NCBI RefSeq assembly: GCF_017814275.1
Contig: NZ_JAGIYQ010000001.1
Coordinates: forward strand, 157,515-221,514
Direction: 5' to 3'
Source of the DNA: Gottfriedia endophytica
GTDB taxonomy: Bacteria > Bacillota > Bacilli > Bacillales > Bacillaceae_G
Length of the DNA: 64,000 nt
The first letter of the stretch is position 1. Each line of letters begins with the position of its first letter. A model generated the notes under the pieces. It searched no databases and was not told where the DNA came from. It was given only the letters and a program-made list of their open reading frames with translations. A program made the position numbers and the translations under genes. Shown here piece by piece: positions 43,946 to 53,383 of the stretch.

Positions 43946-44947
43946 ACAATTCATCTTTAACATCAGTAATTCAGTGAGAAGAATTTTATCTGCTTGTCCT
44001 GTTTTCATGGCATAGTCTGTCTCAGCAATTAGCTGAATGATGTGTTTTAATTCTTTATCCTCAAATAAATTTGCTTGTTTCTGACCATAAAATATACGGC
44101 CTGGTGAAACACTTAATGAGGAAGCAATCTGATTATTTGAATAGCCATTTGATGATAGGTTTTTAATTCCATAGATTAAACGAAATTGACTAGCTAATAG
44201 TGCTAGAATCTTAATTGGTTCTTCTCCAACAGCTAATAATTCACGGAAAATCGTTAAGGCTTCCGTGGTATTTCTTGCGGCAATTTTTTCAACCAAGGAA
44301 AAGACATTTTGCTCGATTGATTTAGCTACCATCTTCTCTACTAGTTCAGCCGTTATTTCTCCTGATTCTCCGATATACAAAGCTAATTTTTCACATTCAG
44401 AATTAAGAATCGATAAATTACTGCCAACTAAATCCTTTATCTTTTGAATAGCATCCTCAGTTATTGTAATAGTTGGTGGAAAATGTTGTTTGATCCAATC
44501 TGTTAAATTATCTATTTCAATTGGCTTACATTCAACAAGTTCGGCATGTTTTTTTAACAGCTTCGTAATCTTTTTACGCTCATCAAGCTTTTCAAATGGT
44601 GCAACAAAAATAAGCGTAGTAAAAGGCGATGGATCTTCAATATATTCTGTTAAAGAATCAATGTTTTGTAATAACTTTTCTTTTTGTGCAGTTAAAAATA
44701 TGCATGGCTTAACAATGATCACTTTGTTATTTCCAAAAAATGAAGGAGTTTGCGCATCCTCTAAGGCAACAGACACTTGGGTTTCCTTTAAGTCATAAGT
44801 TTGAAAGTTGAAATCGTCTACCTCACCCTTCAGTACTTCATTGACAATTAAATCTTCTGCCTTCTCTAATAAGTACTCCTCTGTACCAACTAATAAATAT
44901 ATTGGGGCAACATTACTTTTTAATCGCTTTTCCAAATCCTTTAACAT
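43937..44947 (-). CDS. holA: DNA polymerase III subunit delta
   Basis: The delta subunit opens the beta sliding clamp within the clamp loader. The 336-residue protein starts MLKDLEKRLKSNVAPIYLLV and has the delta-type AAA+ fold, which lacks a working P-loop. The IYLLVGTEEYLLEKAEDLIV segment and a C-terminal region (ASQFRLIYGIKNLSSNGYSN) are typical. The ATG at 44947 follows GGAG. In Bacillus it lies between yqzM and rpsT. Here MFS/SnoaL genes are inserted on one side and about 29 kb on the other. Confidence 0.95.
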   Translation of the reverse strand: MLKDLEKRLKSNVAPIYLLVGTEEYLLEKAEDLIVNEVLKGEVDDFNFQTYDLKETQVSVALEDAQTPSFFGNNKVIIVKPCIFLTAQKEKLLQNIDSLTEYIEDPSPFTTLIFVAPFEKLDERKKITKLLKKHAELVECKPIEIDNLTDWIKQHFPPTITITEDAIQKIKDLVGSNLSILNSECEKLALYIGESGEITAELVEKMVAKSIEQNVFSLVEKIAARNTTEALTIFRELLAVGEEPIKILALLASQFRLIYGIKNLSSNGYSNNQIASSLSVSPGRIFYGQKQANLFEDKELKHIIQLIAETDYAMKTGQADKILLTELLMLKMNCIG

Positions 44948-45106
44948 AATCTAAACTCCTAATTATTTTTCATATCTACATTATAGCATGTCCATACCAG
45001 TAAGTTTTCTAGTGAAGGCTTTTTTCATATACATTGTTGCTTTTTAAGTATGTGTTAGTTGATTAATTTCACTTTAATGAGAGACTCTGTTTAGAAAATA
45101 ACGAAA

Positions 45107-46351
45107 TTAAAACTGCCGCTGTCCATGCATTTTAAAAAGTTTAAAATAGAGAACGGCACTAATGAATCCACATACGAGTATGACACTAAAAACGCCCATT
45201 GGAGGCACCCATGCAGATATAAAAACGGTCAACGGTGCTAAAAATCTTCCAAACGTGTATTGTAAATTTGAAGCACCCATATATTGCCCTCTTGCGTTTA
45301 CAGGAGCATATTCACTTACAAAATTATTCATTACTGGGGAACGCACAATTTCTCCAAACGTAAAAATAACAGTGAGTATGAATAAGAACCAAATATTTGT
45401 CGTTAAACCAACTGCGAACATCCCTACCCCAGCCAAGATTGAAGAGAGAATAAACAGGTCTCTGTCTTTCCAAAGTTTGAACCATTTTGCAACAGGTAAG
45501 ACTAATAAAACAAACATTAGTCCATTTAATCCGAGTATCCATCCAAAAGCTTCTTTACTAGAAAGAACAAATGACCAATTCCCCCAAGAGAGAAATGGCT
45601 GGGATGGGACATAATTCGTTACATATATAGCTAAATACAAATCCAATTGCATAATCGTTATTGTGGAGAAAACCCCACCCAAAATATAAAGGAGAAATAT
45701 TTTATCACTGAAAATGATGCCATATCCTTTCCATTGTTGTTTAATGGATGTTGAAATTTCACTAAATTTAACTACCTTTTTTGTGGAATCAGGCATAGTT
45801 TCATGTGTTTTCAGAAAGATCATGATGGAGTAAAGCAGCATGACAATCGAACAGGTCAACAATAGCTCACTTCGATAATGAAAGAAAAAAAATGCACCTA
45901 GTGCTGGCCCTAATACAGCACCGATATTATTACCCGTAATAAATGTGGCAAAAACTTGCCTACGATTCTCCTTGTCAGGAATTAAATCAGCAACCATGGC
46001 ATCATTAGCCGGTGAATAAATAGCACCTCCTAATCCAACTCCGATAAAGGAGAAATAGCTCAGCCAAGGAGAACCGGACAAAGCAAACAATGCAAACATA
46101 ATGGTCCGTATGGAAGTACCAATTAACATGACAGGACGACGGCCCATCCTATCCGCTAAATTTCCCCCAACCATACTTCCAAGGATCATTATAATCGGCG
46201 GAACACTCATCAACACTCCTGCCATATGTTTGCCTAATGCTTCACTAAAATAAACCGCAATAAAAGGAAAATACATCCAATATAACAAATTAAACAACGT
46301 CTCACCAATTAATCGTATTTTCAAATTGACATCCCATAATTGCAACTTCAA
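45107..46351 (-). CDS. Major facilitator superfamily transporter
   Basis: A 414-residue, 12-helix MFS permease. The loop 2-3 motif is GGNLADRMGRRPVMLIG, and motif C-like glycines (GAVLGPALGAF) suggest a drug/proton antiporter. The start is a TTG at 46351 with a GAGGGG site. It is paralogous to 18129-19406 (shared NLKIRL start and VRSPV/VLRVPV near the end). It lies between holA and yqzM, where B. subtilis has no gene. Confidence 0.85.
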   Translation of the reverse strand: MKLQLWDVNLKIRLIGETLFNLLYWMYFPFIAVYFSEALGKHMAGVLMSVPPIIMILGSMVGGNLADRMGRRPVMLIGTSIRTIMFALFALSGSPWLSYFSFIGVGLGGAIYSPANDAMVADLIPDKENRRQVFATFITGNNIGAVLGPALGAFFFFHYRSELLLTCSIVMLLYSIMIFLKTHETMPDSTKKVVKFSEISTSIKQQWKGYGIIFSDKIFLLYILGGVFSTITIMQLDLYLAIYVTNYVPSQPFLSWGNWSFVLSSKEAFGWILGLNGLMFVLLVLPVAKWFKLWKDRDLFILSSILAGVGMFAVGLTTNIWFLFILTVIFTFGEIVRSPVMNNFVSEYAPVNARGQYMGASNLQYTFGRFLAPLTVFISAWVPPMGVFSVILVCGFISAVLYFKLFKMHGQRQF

Positions 46352-46535
46352 AAAATCCCCTCTTTTCTAAAGTTCATTTTTTCATTAAATCCCGGCCAGG
46401 TATCAATATGATAAAATATTCTAAAAATTAAGTATAGACTTATAATTTAATTTGGTTTATACTAATAATATGAAATTCGAGGTTACTAACTTCTTAATTT
46501 GCGAGCTCCACAAAACGAACATACATTCTACATAC
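46352..46535. other. Intergenic stretch upstream of the MFS gene
   Basis: AT-rich with no frame or repeat I can name. The 510-bp gap up to 46863 also contains two hairpins, listed separately. Confidence 0.45.
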
Positions 46536-46566
46536 AAAAGACGCTCATAGAGAGCGTCTTTTTTTA
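46536..46566 (+). terminator. Hairpin terminator
   Basis: AAGACGCTC and GAGCGTCTT form a perfect stem around ATAGA, then eight T residues. No plus-strand gene lies immediately upstream, so it may be left from a lost gene. Confidence 0.75.
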
Positions 46567-46627
46567 TATTCCGGAAATTGTTCCGTTCTGATTCTGCTTT
46601 TTCATCCAGTCTGATGACTAGGATAAG

Positions 46628-46680
46628 AAAAAAGCCGTCTAATTTTTAGCTAATCCCTTACAAATAGGATTGGCTTTTTC
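46628..46680 (+). terminator. Possible second hairpin terminator
   Basis: AAAAAAGCC and GGCTTTTTC pair, with an inner AATCC/GGATT stem. It lies near the previous hairpin and is weaker. Confidence 0.45.
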
Positions 46681-46863
46681 TCATTTCTTTAGCTGTTTTC
46701 GTAAAAATTGTTGTTTATTAAACATTTTTAAGTAAATGTTCTGTTGCGAACTTAACATTCTAGGTTCTTTTAAAACTCTTAAGAATTTGTTCTAAAGAAA
46801 GTTTGTGTCCACATAATCTAGAGTATATTTCCTTAATATTATTTTGAAAGGATTGAATCAACA

Positions 46864-47304
46864 ATGTTACAAGCAAATGATAATCTAAAATTAGTACAAA
46901 AATTTTTTGAGTGTTATGCAACTGGTGACTTAGAAACAATGAAAAGTGAAATTTTGGCTGAAGATGTTTCATGGATTATTCCTGGTCATCATCCTCTAGC
47001 TGGTGTGAAGAAAGGTGCTGATGAAATTGTTGCTTATTTTGCAACAATAGCTAAAGCTAACTTTAAAGCTGAAGTTATCACACTTTCCGCTAGTGAAGAT
47101 CACGTTGTTGATGTACATCGTGGATGGGGTGAATATGGGGAACATCAAGTAGATATGAACTGGGTTCTAACGTATAAAATCGAGAATGGACGAATTAAAG
47201 AAGTTCATAACTTTGCAGCAGATCAACATGCCGCAGACCTATTCTTTTGGAATGTTTGGGGCACAGAACTTAAGCCAGTACCTGAACGACTTAAAAATAA
47301 ATAG
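46864..47304 (+). CDS. SnoaL/NTF2-like protein
   Basis: A 146-residue protein of the NTF2-like fold (SnoaL group). It has the helical start DNLKLVQKFFECYATGDLET and the strand DVSWIIPGHHPLAGVKKGAD typical of this family, and ends in a beta-sheet (MNWVLTYKIENGRIKEVHNF). Such proteins are isomerases, hydrolases or ligand binders, and the role here is unknown. A GAAAGGA site precedes the ATG. A terminator follows at 47331-47360, so it is monocistronic. Confidence 0.82.
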   Translation: MLQANDNLKLVQKFFECYATGDLETMKSEILAEDVSWIIPGHHPLAGVKKGADEIVAYFATIAKANFKAEVITLSASEDHVVDVHRGWGEYGEHQVDMNWVLTYKIENGRIKEVHNFAADQHAADLFFWNVWGTELKPVPERLKNK

Positions 47305-47330
47305 TGATGTCCTTCTACACCGCCCACGAA

Positions 47331-47360
47331 GAAAGACACTGATGCGTTCAGTGTCTTTTA
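47331..47360 (+). terminator. Terminator of the SnoaL-like gene
   Basis: AAAGACACTGA and TCAGTGTCTTTT form a perfect stem around a TGCGT loop. Confidence 0.88.
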
Positions 47361-47535
47361 TGGGATTGTGAAGAAATTAAATTGAAAAAAGATCCTCCGT
47401 TTAATTATCCATTCTTATTCTAACTATAAATATTTTATGTAAATTCTTCAGTGAACATAATAATAATGCTGCTCACATCTCAACAGTTATTCATCACACC
47501 ATTAATATTAAACTTACTTTAATAGAATTACATTA

Positions 47536-47567
47536 AGAAAGGGATAGCTCATCGCATATCCCTTTTA
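47536..47567. terminator. Hairpin terminator
   Basis: AAAGGGATA and TATCCCTTT form a stem around GCTCATCGCA. No gene is adjacent. The stretch 47361-47622 holds only this hairpin. Confidence 0.6.
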
Positions 47568-47622
47568 TATAATAAACGTTTTAAACAAAGTCCCGGACAC
47601 TATGTTTAAAACGATAATACAT

Positions 47623-47747
47623 AGAAATGCGGAAGCAACTCGCTTACCTTCGACAGACATTGGAGCAAAAACCATGGGAAGTGTGCTTTTCACTTCACTT
47701 GGTTTTTGTGAAATGGCCGAGAAGGTAGTTGCTGCAGCTAGACAATA
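47623..47747 (+). repeat. Hairpin repeat family A, tandem copy 1
   Basis: A 125-bp unit: AGAAATGCGGAAGCAACTCG start, GACAGACATTGGAGCAAAAA, a GGGAAGTG/CACTTC stem, and a GCTGCAGCTAGACAATA end. The arms CAAAAACCA and TGGTTTTTG pair. The ends GAAGCAACT and AGTTGCTGC are also complementary. Confidence 0.9.
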
Positions 47748-47872
47748 AGAAATGCGGAAGCAACTCGTTTACCTTCGACAGACATTGGAGCAAAAACCAC
47801 GGGAAGTGTGCTTTTCACTTCACTTGGTTTTTGTGAAATGGCCGAGAAGGTAGTTGCTGCAGCTAGACAATA
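47748..47872 (+). repeat. Hairpin repeat family A, tandem copy 2
   Basis: An exact 125-bp head-to-tail repetition of 47623-47747 with only a few substitutions (TCGTTTACC for TCGCTTACC, CCACGGG for CCATGGG). Confidence 0.9.
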
Positions 47873-47915
47873 AGAAATGCGGAAGCAACTCGCTTACCAT
47901 CGACAGACATTGGAG
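47873..47915 (+). repeat. Hairpin repeat family A, truncated copy 3
   Basis: The first 43 bp of the unit (to CATTGGAG) follow in register, then similarity ends. The remaining gap to yqzM at 48134 is AT-rich and holds nothing I can name besides the yqzM promoter region. Confidence 0.85.
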
Positions 47916-48134
47916 TATAATAGAAAAAGAGCTTGCTAGGCATCAACAAAACTACACATGAAAAATTGAAAAATAAAGTAGAAGTGAAATTTCATAGAGG
48001 GAAGTAATCGTTTAACAAAAACAGTTATTTGAGAATATCGAATTATATGACACATTTCATATTTTTGTCAAACATTGTATAGATTTTTTAGAAAAATTGA
48101 TTTATACTGAAATTGTGAATTAGGAGGGGTTATT

Positions 48135-48269
48135 GTGAATACTTTTGAAAAAAATGTACAATGTACTCGTAATGATGCAACAGATGCTGGCGTTGGATTT
48201 GGCGTTGCATTCGGCTTCTTTGCAACAATCTTCATCATTGCTACAATTATTGAGTATATTGGTAGATAA
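48135..48269 (+). CDS. yqzM: YqzM family small membrane protein
   Basis: A 44-codon gene starting at a GTG with AGGAGGGG upstream. It encodes MNTFEKNVQCTRNDATDAGV, then a hydrophobic helix (FGFFATIFIIATIIEYIG). The sequence and place beside comEC match the YqzM protein of Bacillus, a single-helix membrane protein whose function I do not know. It is convergent with comEC, and a shared hairpin terminator lies between them. Confidence 0.9.
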   Translation: MNTFEKNVQCTRNDATDAGVGFGVAFGFFATIFIIATIIEYIGR

Positions 48270-48306
48270 GAAAAAGCCTGCAACTTGCAGTCTTTTTCTT
48301 TTTTTT
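48268..48306. terminator. Bidirectional terminator between yqzM and comEC
   Basis: AAAAAGCCTGCAA and TTGCAGTCTTTTT form a stem with T runs on both sides. It starts inside the yqzM stop codon. Confidence 0.88.
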
Positions 48307-48308
48307 GC

Positions 48309-50624
48309 TTATGATTTACGATATGTCTTGAATGTATAAAAGGTTCCATGTCTACCAAAAAATCGAAAAATTATTGCACCCTGTTGATCTGTACGTAAAA
48401 TAGGAATGTCCATTGATGCATAACGATTTAGAATAACTGGTTTAGGGTGGCCATATCGATTTTTTTTGCCAACTGAAATGATTCCAATTTTTGGATTAAT
48501 CTTTTTCAAAAATTCGAGTGAGCTTGAGGATTCACTTCCATGATGACCAACTTTTAAATAATCAATTGATAAATTTGGATAACGCTGAATTAACTGTTTT
48601 TCACCTAGTTGTTCAAAATCTCCCGTAAACAACCATGAATGTCCTCCGATTATTGCATAAACAACAACAGAACCGTGATTCTCTTCTCCTTGGTAGTGAC
48701 TCTGTGGAGACAAAACATGGAATTCGCCACTCTTATTTTCCCAGCCAAGTCCTTCGTGTAATTTACTAACTGTTATTCCATTTTGCATTGCAAATTGAAT
48801 CATGTCCCTTTCAACTGGCTTGTACTGTAATTTATCTCCCACACATAAAGTTTTCACTTTAAAACCCTTAAGTAAATCAATTCCTCCACCAATATGATCA
48901 AAATCACCATGAGTAAAAATAAGTTTATCTAAACTACTAATTCCTTCACCTTTAAGCATCGGAATAACAATGTCTTTTCCGGTTGAAAATGAATTTTTTC
49001 GTTTCTTCCATGCCTCGTCTTTTAGGCTCATCTTCCCACCTGTGTCAATTAAATAGTTCCCCCTATTAAATGGTAATTTGATTAAAATTGAATCCCCTTG
49101 TCCAACATCAATGAACATAACTTTACCAAATGGATTAATGTACGGTGAAAAATAGTGCATAGAAAGAACGGCACAAAACAAAACAGAAGCCTTTTTGAGC
49201 TGCTTTTGATTTTTTTGTTGGATCGCATCAAACAGATAGATGATACAAAGTATATAAATCAGCACGAGCCAATATGGAGGATGTATGAAGATTAGTTTAA
49301 TAAAGGGTAACTTCATACATATTTTTAATAGATACTCAGAAAAAATAATCAATTGTTCTAGAACTTTTTCAATAATAGTACTTAAATAGGATGAAATAAA
49401 AGAAAGTAGAAAACAAGCGATACAAAGGGGCATAATGACTAGTGAAATGAAAGGAATAAATAAGAGATTCAATAAAATACTATAAGGGGAAAATTCATGA
49501 AAGTTACACAATAAGATTGGTAATGAAACTATTTGAGAAACAATTGACCCTTTTAACATTTCTTTAAGAGGATTGTTCCCTGTATTATTTTTATTAAACG
49601 TCAAAACTAGTGCAGCACTCGTCAAATAAGAAAATTGAAATCCGATATCAAACAGATAGTTTGGATGAATCATTAACATAAAGATACAGGTTATACAAAG
49701 AATAGAGAAGAAACTACTATTCTTTTTAATTAACTTAATCGTACAAACAATCACTCCTACAATTACTGCGCGGACTACTGATGCTGATGCACCTGCAAGA
49801 AATAAATAAACTAAAAGAAATAGGATATTAATTAGTAATGAGGTCTCTTTTGTCATCCCCACGCGTATACACAGAAAATAGATTAATACACTGATCAAAT
49901 TAATATGTGATCCACTAATTGCTAACAAATGAACAATTCCAACCAATTGATAGTAGCTTTCGGTTTCTTGACTCATTTTGGAACGATCTCCAAATAGTAA
50001 TGCGTTAATATATCCTTGTGTCCGTTCGCCAAAATGATTTTCAACATATTCTGTTAAAAACTCTCTACCATACCAAACGGACTGAACCAGAGTTAACTTT
50101 CCTTTCATACAATTTTGGAGACTAGTACTCTTGATTTGATAAATCCAATAAATATGTTTATCTTTTAAGTACTGCTCATAGTCAAATAAATACGGGTTTG
50201 ACGCCTGTTCCGGGTGATTAATATCTCCACTTAATAAACAAATGTCACCTACGTGCCTGTTCTGAAAAAATTCCAATTCACTTTTTTTATCTGCATAACT
50301 AAAAACCATTACTGATTTATGATTGATTTTAAAGATAAATGAAATTTTATTCCCATCAATTAATGGGCTTGAAATAATTTGCCCTTTACTTATATTGCTC
50401 GGTTTTACTGAAAATTTTTTATCGATGAAATCTTGTAAATAACAGATTGAAATTGAAATTAATAAGGAGCTTAGGCAAATCACAATTAGCTTTTTATGAC
50501 CATTTTTAAAAAGATAGTACAGTACAAAAATGATAAAAAGACCAAATAGAATCATCTGTTTTGTATAAAGCAGAATTCCTCCTATTTGGAATAATAGTAT
50601 GTAGACTAAATAAACATCCATCAT
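48309..50624 (-). CDS. comEC: DNA internalization competence protein ComEC
   Basis: ComEC is the membrane channel for single-stranded DNA during transformation. The 771-residue protein has an N-terminal membrane/OB region, the competence domain with many helices (INALLFGDRSKMSQETESYY, then VGIVHLLAISGSHINLISVL) and a C-terminal metallo-beta-lactamase-like domain with the FTHGDFDHIGGGIDLL metal-binding motif and GHHGSESSSS. The start is at 50624 or the adjacent ATG at 50621. The ribosome binding site is weak, and the gene begins six bases after the comEA stop, suggesting coupling. comEB, between these genes in B. subtilis, is absent. Confidence 0.96.
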   Translation of the reverse strand: MMDVYLVYILLFQIGGILLYTKQMILFGLFIIFVLYYLFKNGHKKLIVICLSSLLISISICYLQDFIDKKFSVKPSNISKGQIISSPLIDGNKISFIFKINHKSVMVFSYADKKSELEFFQNRHVGDICLLSGDINHPEQASNPYLFDYEQYLKDKHIYWIYQIKSTSLQNCMKGKLTLVQSVWYGREFLTEYVENHFGERTQGYINALLFGDRSKMSQETESYYQLVGIVHLLAISGSHINLISVLIYFLCIRVGMTKETSLLINILFLLVYLFLAGASASVVRAVIVGVIVCTIKLIKKNSSFFSILCITCIFMLMIHPNYLFDIGFQFSYLTSAALVLTFNKNNTGNNPLKEMLKGSIVSQIVSLPILLCNFHEFSPYSILLNLLFIPFISLVIMPLCIACFLLSFISSYLSTIIEKVLEQLIIFSEYLLKICMKLPFIKLIFIHPPYWLVLIYILCIIYLFDAIQQKNQKQLKKASVLFCAVLSMHYFSPYINPFGKVMFIDVGQGDSILIKLPFNRGNYLIDTGGKMSLKDEAWKKRKNSFSTGKDIVIPMLKGEGISSLDKLIFTHGDFDHIGGGIDLLKGFKVKTLCVGDKLQYKPVERDMIQFAMQNGITVSKLHEGLGWENKSGEFHVLSPQSHYQGEENHGSVVVYAIIGGHSWLFTGDFEQLGEKQLIQRYPNLSIDYLKVGHHGSESSSSLEFLKKINPKIGIISVGKKNRYGHPKPVILNRYASMDIPILRTDQQGAIIFRFFGRHGTFYTFKTYRKS

Positions 50625-50630
50625 TCGTAC

Positions 50631-51260
50631 CTATTGAACGATGACATATGGTCTTATATTTTCAACTGTCTTTGGTCCGAAACCACTCACATTATCTAGT
50701 TGTTCAATTGAAGTAAACGGGCCCTTTTGCTGAATATAATCAATTATTTTTTGAGCTTTTGACGGCCCAACTCCAGGAATCGTTTGAAGTTCTACCGCAG
50801 TTGCATGATTGATGTCTACCTTTTTTGAATCCGCCTGACCGCTAACATCATTTGTTATTCCTGCATCATTTGATGGTAATCCTTTCTCTCCTTTTGCAGG
50901 TACATAGATGACCATCTCATCCTTTATTTTTTGAGCTAAATTTACTTTTGTTGAATCGGCTGTAGACTTGAAGCCACCAGCAAGTTTAATGGCATCGTCT
51001 ACTCGATTATTCATACCTACTTGATAAATGCCTGGCTTCACTACCGCACCTTTTACATCCACCATATATGTTTGAACAATTATATTTTTTACATTTGTTT
51101 CTTTCTGTTTAAAAATGTTATTTTTATCCTCTAGTACCTTCTTTTCTTTTTCAGAAAAATCGACTTGATTACTATGTACTGTTTGATATCCAGTATAAAT
51201 AAGACAAACTACAATAACCCCTGCTAACCAAACTAGTTTATTTTTAAACAACTGTGGCAT
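50631..51260 (-). CDS. comEA: Competence DNA receptor ComEA
   Basis: ComEA binds double-stranded DNA at the outer face of the membrane and passes it to ComEC. The 209-residue protein has an N-terminal membrane anchor (KLVWLAGVIVVCLIYTGYQ), an SLBB-type domain (VDVKGAVVKPGIYQVGM), a flexible linker and a C-terminal helix-hairpin-helix pair (DINHATAVELQTIPGVGPSK, then VSGFGPKTVENIRPYV). The ATG at 51260 follows GGAGG. It is divergent from comER, as in B. subtilis, and expected to be activated by ComK in relatives. Confidence 0.96.
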   Translation of the reverse strand: MPQLFKNKLVWLAGVIVVCLIYTGYQTVHSNQVDFSEKEKKVLEDKNNIFKQKETNVKNIIVQTYMVDVKGAVVKPGIYQVGMNNRVDDAIKLAGGFKSTADSTKVNLAQKIKDEMVIYVPAKGEKGLPSNDAGITNDVSGQADSKKVDINHATAVELQTIPGVGPSKAQKIIDYIQQKGPFTSIEQLDNVSGFGPKTVENIRPYVIVQ

Positions 51261-51347
51261 ATTTTAGCCTCCATAAGAATAATCATCATTTCCCCATCTA
51301 TAACATATAGTGTAGGAGAGATTGTATTTAAAGGAAGGGATGAACCC

Positions 51348-52163
51348 ATGAATATTGGCATCATTGGTACTGGTAATATGGGATCAATGCTGACCCATGC
51401 TTTTATAACGTCTAAAGCCGTAAAGCCTTCCGAACTATTCGTTACAAATAGGTCAATTCATAAAGCAAATGATCTAAAAAAGATTTCTCCTGAAATTCAT
51501 GTACTTGATACAGCTAAGGAAATTGTTAAACATTGCGAACTTGTTATTGTTTGTATAAAACCACACGAAATCCATCAACTCCTTACTTCATTACAAACAG
51601 ATTTTAAGCCTGATCAGTGCTTAGTTTCGATTACAAGTCCAGTAACTGTTTCACAAATAGAATCGATTGTTCCATGTCATGTTGCTCGAATTATTCCTAG
51701 TATTACGAATTTAGCATTACACGGTGTGACGTTAGTAAGCTTTGGTAACCATTGTTCGACTGAATGGCAAGAAAAACTAATCAACTTATTTTCACATATT
51801 TCAAAACCTACCTTAATTTCAGATGAAGTTACTCGTATTTCGTCTGATATCACAAGCTGTGGTCCTGCTTTTTTTAGTTTTTTATTACAAAAATTCATTA
51901 ACGCTGCTGTGGAAGAAACGTCCATCTCAACTGAGCAAGCAACCCTTCTTGCTGAAGAGATGATTGTCGGTTTCGGAAAATTGATTGAGCAAAAGCATTT
52001 TTCATTGAAAACTCTTCAGGAAAAGGTATGTGTTAAGGGTGGAATCACTGGTGAAGGAATTAAAGCACTAGAATCAAATATTGGAGACTTATTTGAAAAA
52101 ATGATTAAAAAAACACACAAAAAATTTGGTGAAGAAGTTAATAAAATTAGTGACCAGTTCTAA
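51348..52163 (+). CDS. comER: Late competence protein ComER (pyrroline-5-carboxylate reductase-like)
   Basis: A 271-residue ProC-family protein. The NAD(P)-binding start MNIGIIGTGNMGSMLTHAF and the end-domain SDITSCGPAFFSFLLQKFIN and VKGGITGEGIKALE are typical. In B. subtilis it is encoded divergently from comEA, and its contribution to competence is minor. In B. cereus it has been linked to biofilm and sporulation timing. The ATG has an AAGGAAGGG site. It is convergent with the yqeM gene, and a strong hairpin lies between them. Confidence 0.9.
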   Translation: MNIGIIGTGNMGSMLTHAFITSKAVKPSELFVTNRSIHKANDLKKISPEIHVLDTAKEIVKHCELVIVCIKPHEIHQLLTSLQTDFKPDQCLVSITSPVTVSQIESIVPCHVARIIPSITNLALHGVTLVSFGNHCSTEWQEKLINLFSHISKPTLISDEVTRISSDITSCGPAFFSFLLQKFINAAVEETSISTEQATLLAEEMIVGFGKLIEQKHFSLKTLQEKVCVKGGITGEGIKALESNIGDLFEKMIKKTHKKFGEEVNKISDQF

Positions 52164-52235
52164 CAACTTTACTGTATATCTTCAGACATCTTTTTACAAA
52201 AATCTAAAATTCAATTTTCGCCTTACAAAAAATGA

Positions 52236-52276
52236 AAAAACCCTTTACGAAAAACGATTTTTTCGTAAAGGGTTTT
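52236..52276. terminator. Bidirectional terminator between comER and yqeM
   Basis: AAAACCCTTTACGAAAAA and its complement form an exceptionally long stem around CGA. The yqeM stop codon lies at its edge. Confidence 0.92.
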
Positions 52277-53018
52277 ACATTTTCTGTGCAATAAAGAAAA
52301 TTCGTTCAGAATTTTCTTGGACCGTCTGATTAAAGTCAGCACTGATTTTTTTGATTTGAAAACCAGCTTCCTTCAAAAGCTTTTCATATGTTTTAACCGG
52401 AAAAGTTGTTTGAATATGATATTCTTCAAATCGCTCATATAAATCACTTTCTTCATCTCGCATAAAAAAGACTAAATCATGTTCAACGCTGTAGTCTTCT
52501 TCACCTTGCGAACAGTTCCAAACAAGACTTAAATTTTCATCATCAATGAAGAATGTTTCATTTGCAAAAATTTCTTTGATTTTATAAATTGAATGAACAT
52601 CAAAAATGAATAATCCACCAGATTTAAGACTTTCATGTACTTTCTGAAATGTCATTGCAACTTCTTCTTCACTTTGTAAATAATTTAATGAATCACAGAG
52701 TATACTGATACAGTCGATGTTCTCAAAGCCTTCTAATTCCATCATGTTTTGCATGTAAAATGGAATCGTTACTTTTTCTTGTTCTGCTTTTTCCATCGCC
52801 ATACTAAGCATCTCTTCGGACAAATCAATTCCTGTAACCGAATATCCTTTTTTAGCAAGTAAAATTGGTAATGTCCCGGTTCCACAGCCAATATCAACAA
52901 TCGATGGATTCGTTAATCCTAAATCTCTAAAAGCATCTTCTAGAAACTTAAGCCAGCTATCATATGGTACATCTTGCATTAGACCATCATAGAGCGTGGC
53001 AAATCGATTATAGGTCAT
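52275..53018 (-). CDS. yqeM: YqeM-type SAM-dependent methyltransferase
   Basis: A 247-residue class I methyltransferase with motif I IVDIGCGTGTLPILLAKKGY and the acidic VTGIDLSEEMLSMA strand. It is the YqeM member of the conserved yqe operon, with unknown substrate. The ATG overlaps the rsfS stop codon (ATGA), so the two are translationally coupled. Gene order and size are as in B. subtilis. Confidence 0.9.
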   Translation of the reverse strand: MTYNRFATLYDGLMQDVPYDSWLKFLEDAFRDLGLTNPSIVDIGCGTGTLPILLAKKGYSVTGIDLSEEMLSMAMEKAEQEKVTIPFYMQNMMELEGFENIDCISILCDSLNYLQSEEEVAMTFQKVHESLKSGGLFIFDVHSIYKIKEIFANETFFIDDENLSLVWNCSQGEEDYSVEHDLVFFMRDEESDLYERFEEYHIQTTFPVKTYEKLLKEAGFQIKKISADFNQTVQENSERIFFIAQKM

Positions 53019-53371
53019 GAAAGGATTTCTCCATATACATCAAGTGTTGGAGCATCTCCCCATAGCTTTTCTAAGTTATAATATCCACGTTGATCACGAT
53101 GGAAAACATGAACGACAACGTCACCTAAATCAACAAGTACCCAGCTAGCCTCTTCAAATCCTTCTAAACGCTTTACATCTATTTGATTTTGATTAGCTTG
53201 GTCTTTAATTTCACGTGCAATTGCTTGGACTTGTTTATCTGAATTTCCGTGACAAATAATAAAATAGTCAGCCACAGATGAAATTCCATTCATATTTAGT
53301 ACAACAATATCCTCAGCTTTTTTATCGTCTGCTGCATTTACAGCTAATGTCATTAATTCTTTTTCTTGCAT
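53015..53371 (-). CDS. rsfS: Ribosome silencing factor RsfS
   Basis: RsfS binds ribosomal protein L14 and blocks subunit joining when nutrients fall. The 118-residue protein contains the conserved VADYFIICHGNSDKQVQAIA and SWVLVDLGDVVVHVFHRDQR, then YYNLEKLWGDAP segments. The ATG at 53371 has a GGGGGC-type site. It lies in the yqe operon between yqeK and yqeM, with a 12-bp gap to the former and a 4-bp overlap with the latter. Confidence 0.95.
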   Translation of the reverse strand: MQEKELMTLAVNAADDKKAEDIVVLNMNGISSVADYFIICHGNSDKQVQAIAREIKDQANQNQIDVKRLEGFEEASWVLVDLGDVVVHVFHRDQRGYYNLEKLWGDAPTLDVYGEILS

Positions 53372-53383
53372 AAATAGTGCCCC

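Noticed and set aside
46760-46972. Minus-strand open frame overlapping the start of the SnoaL-like gene
   Set aside because: Overlaps a well-supported gene, with no ribosome binding site.
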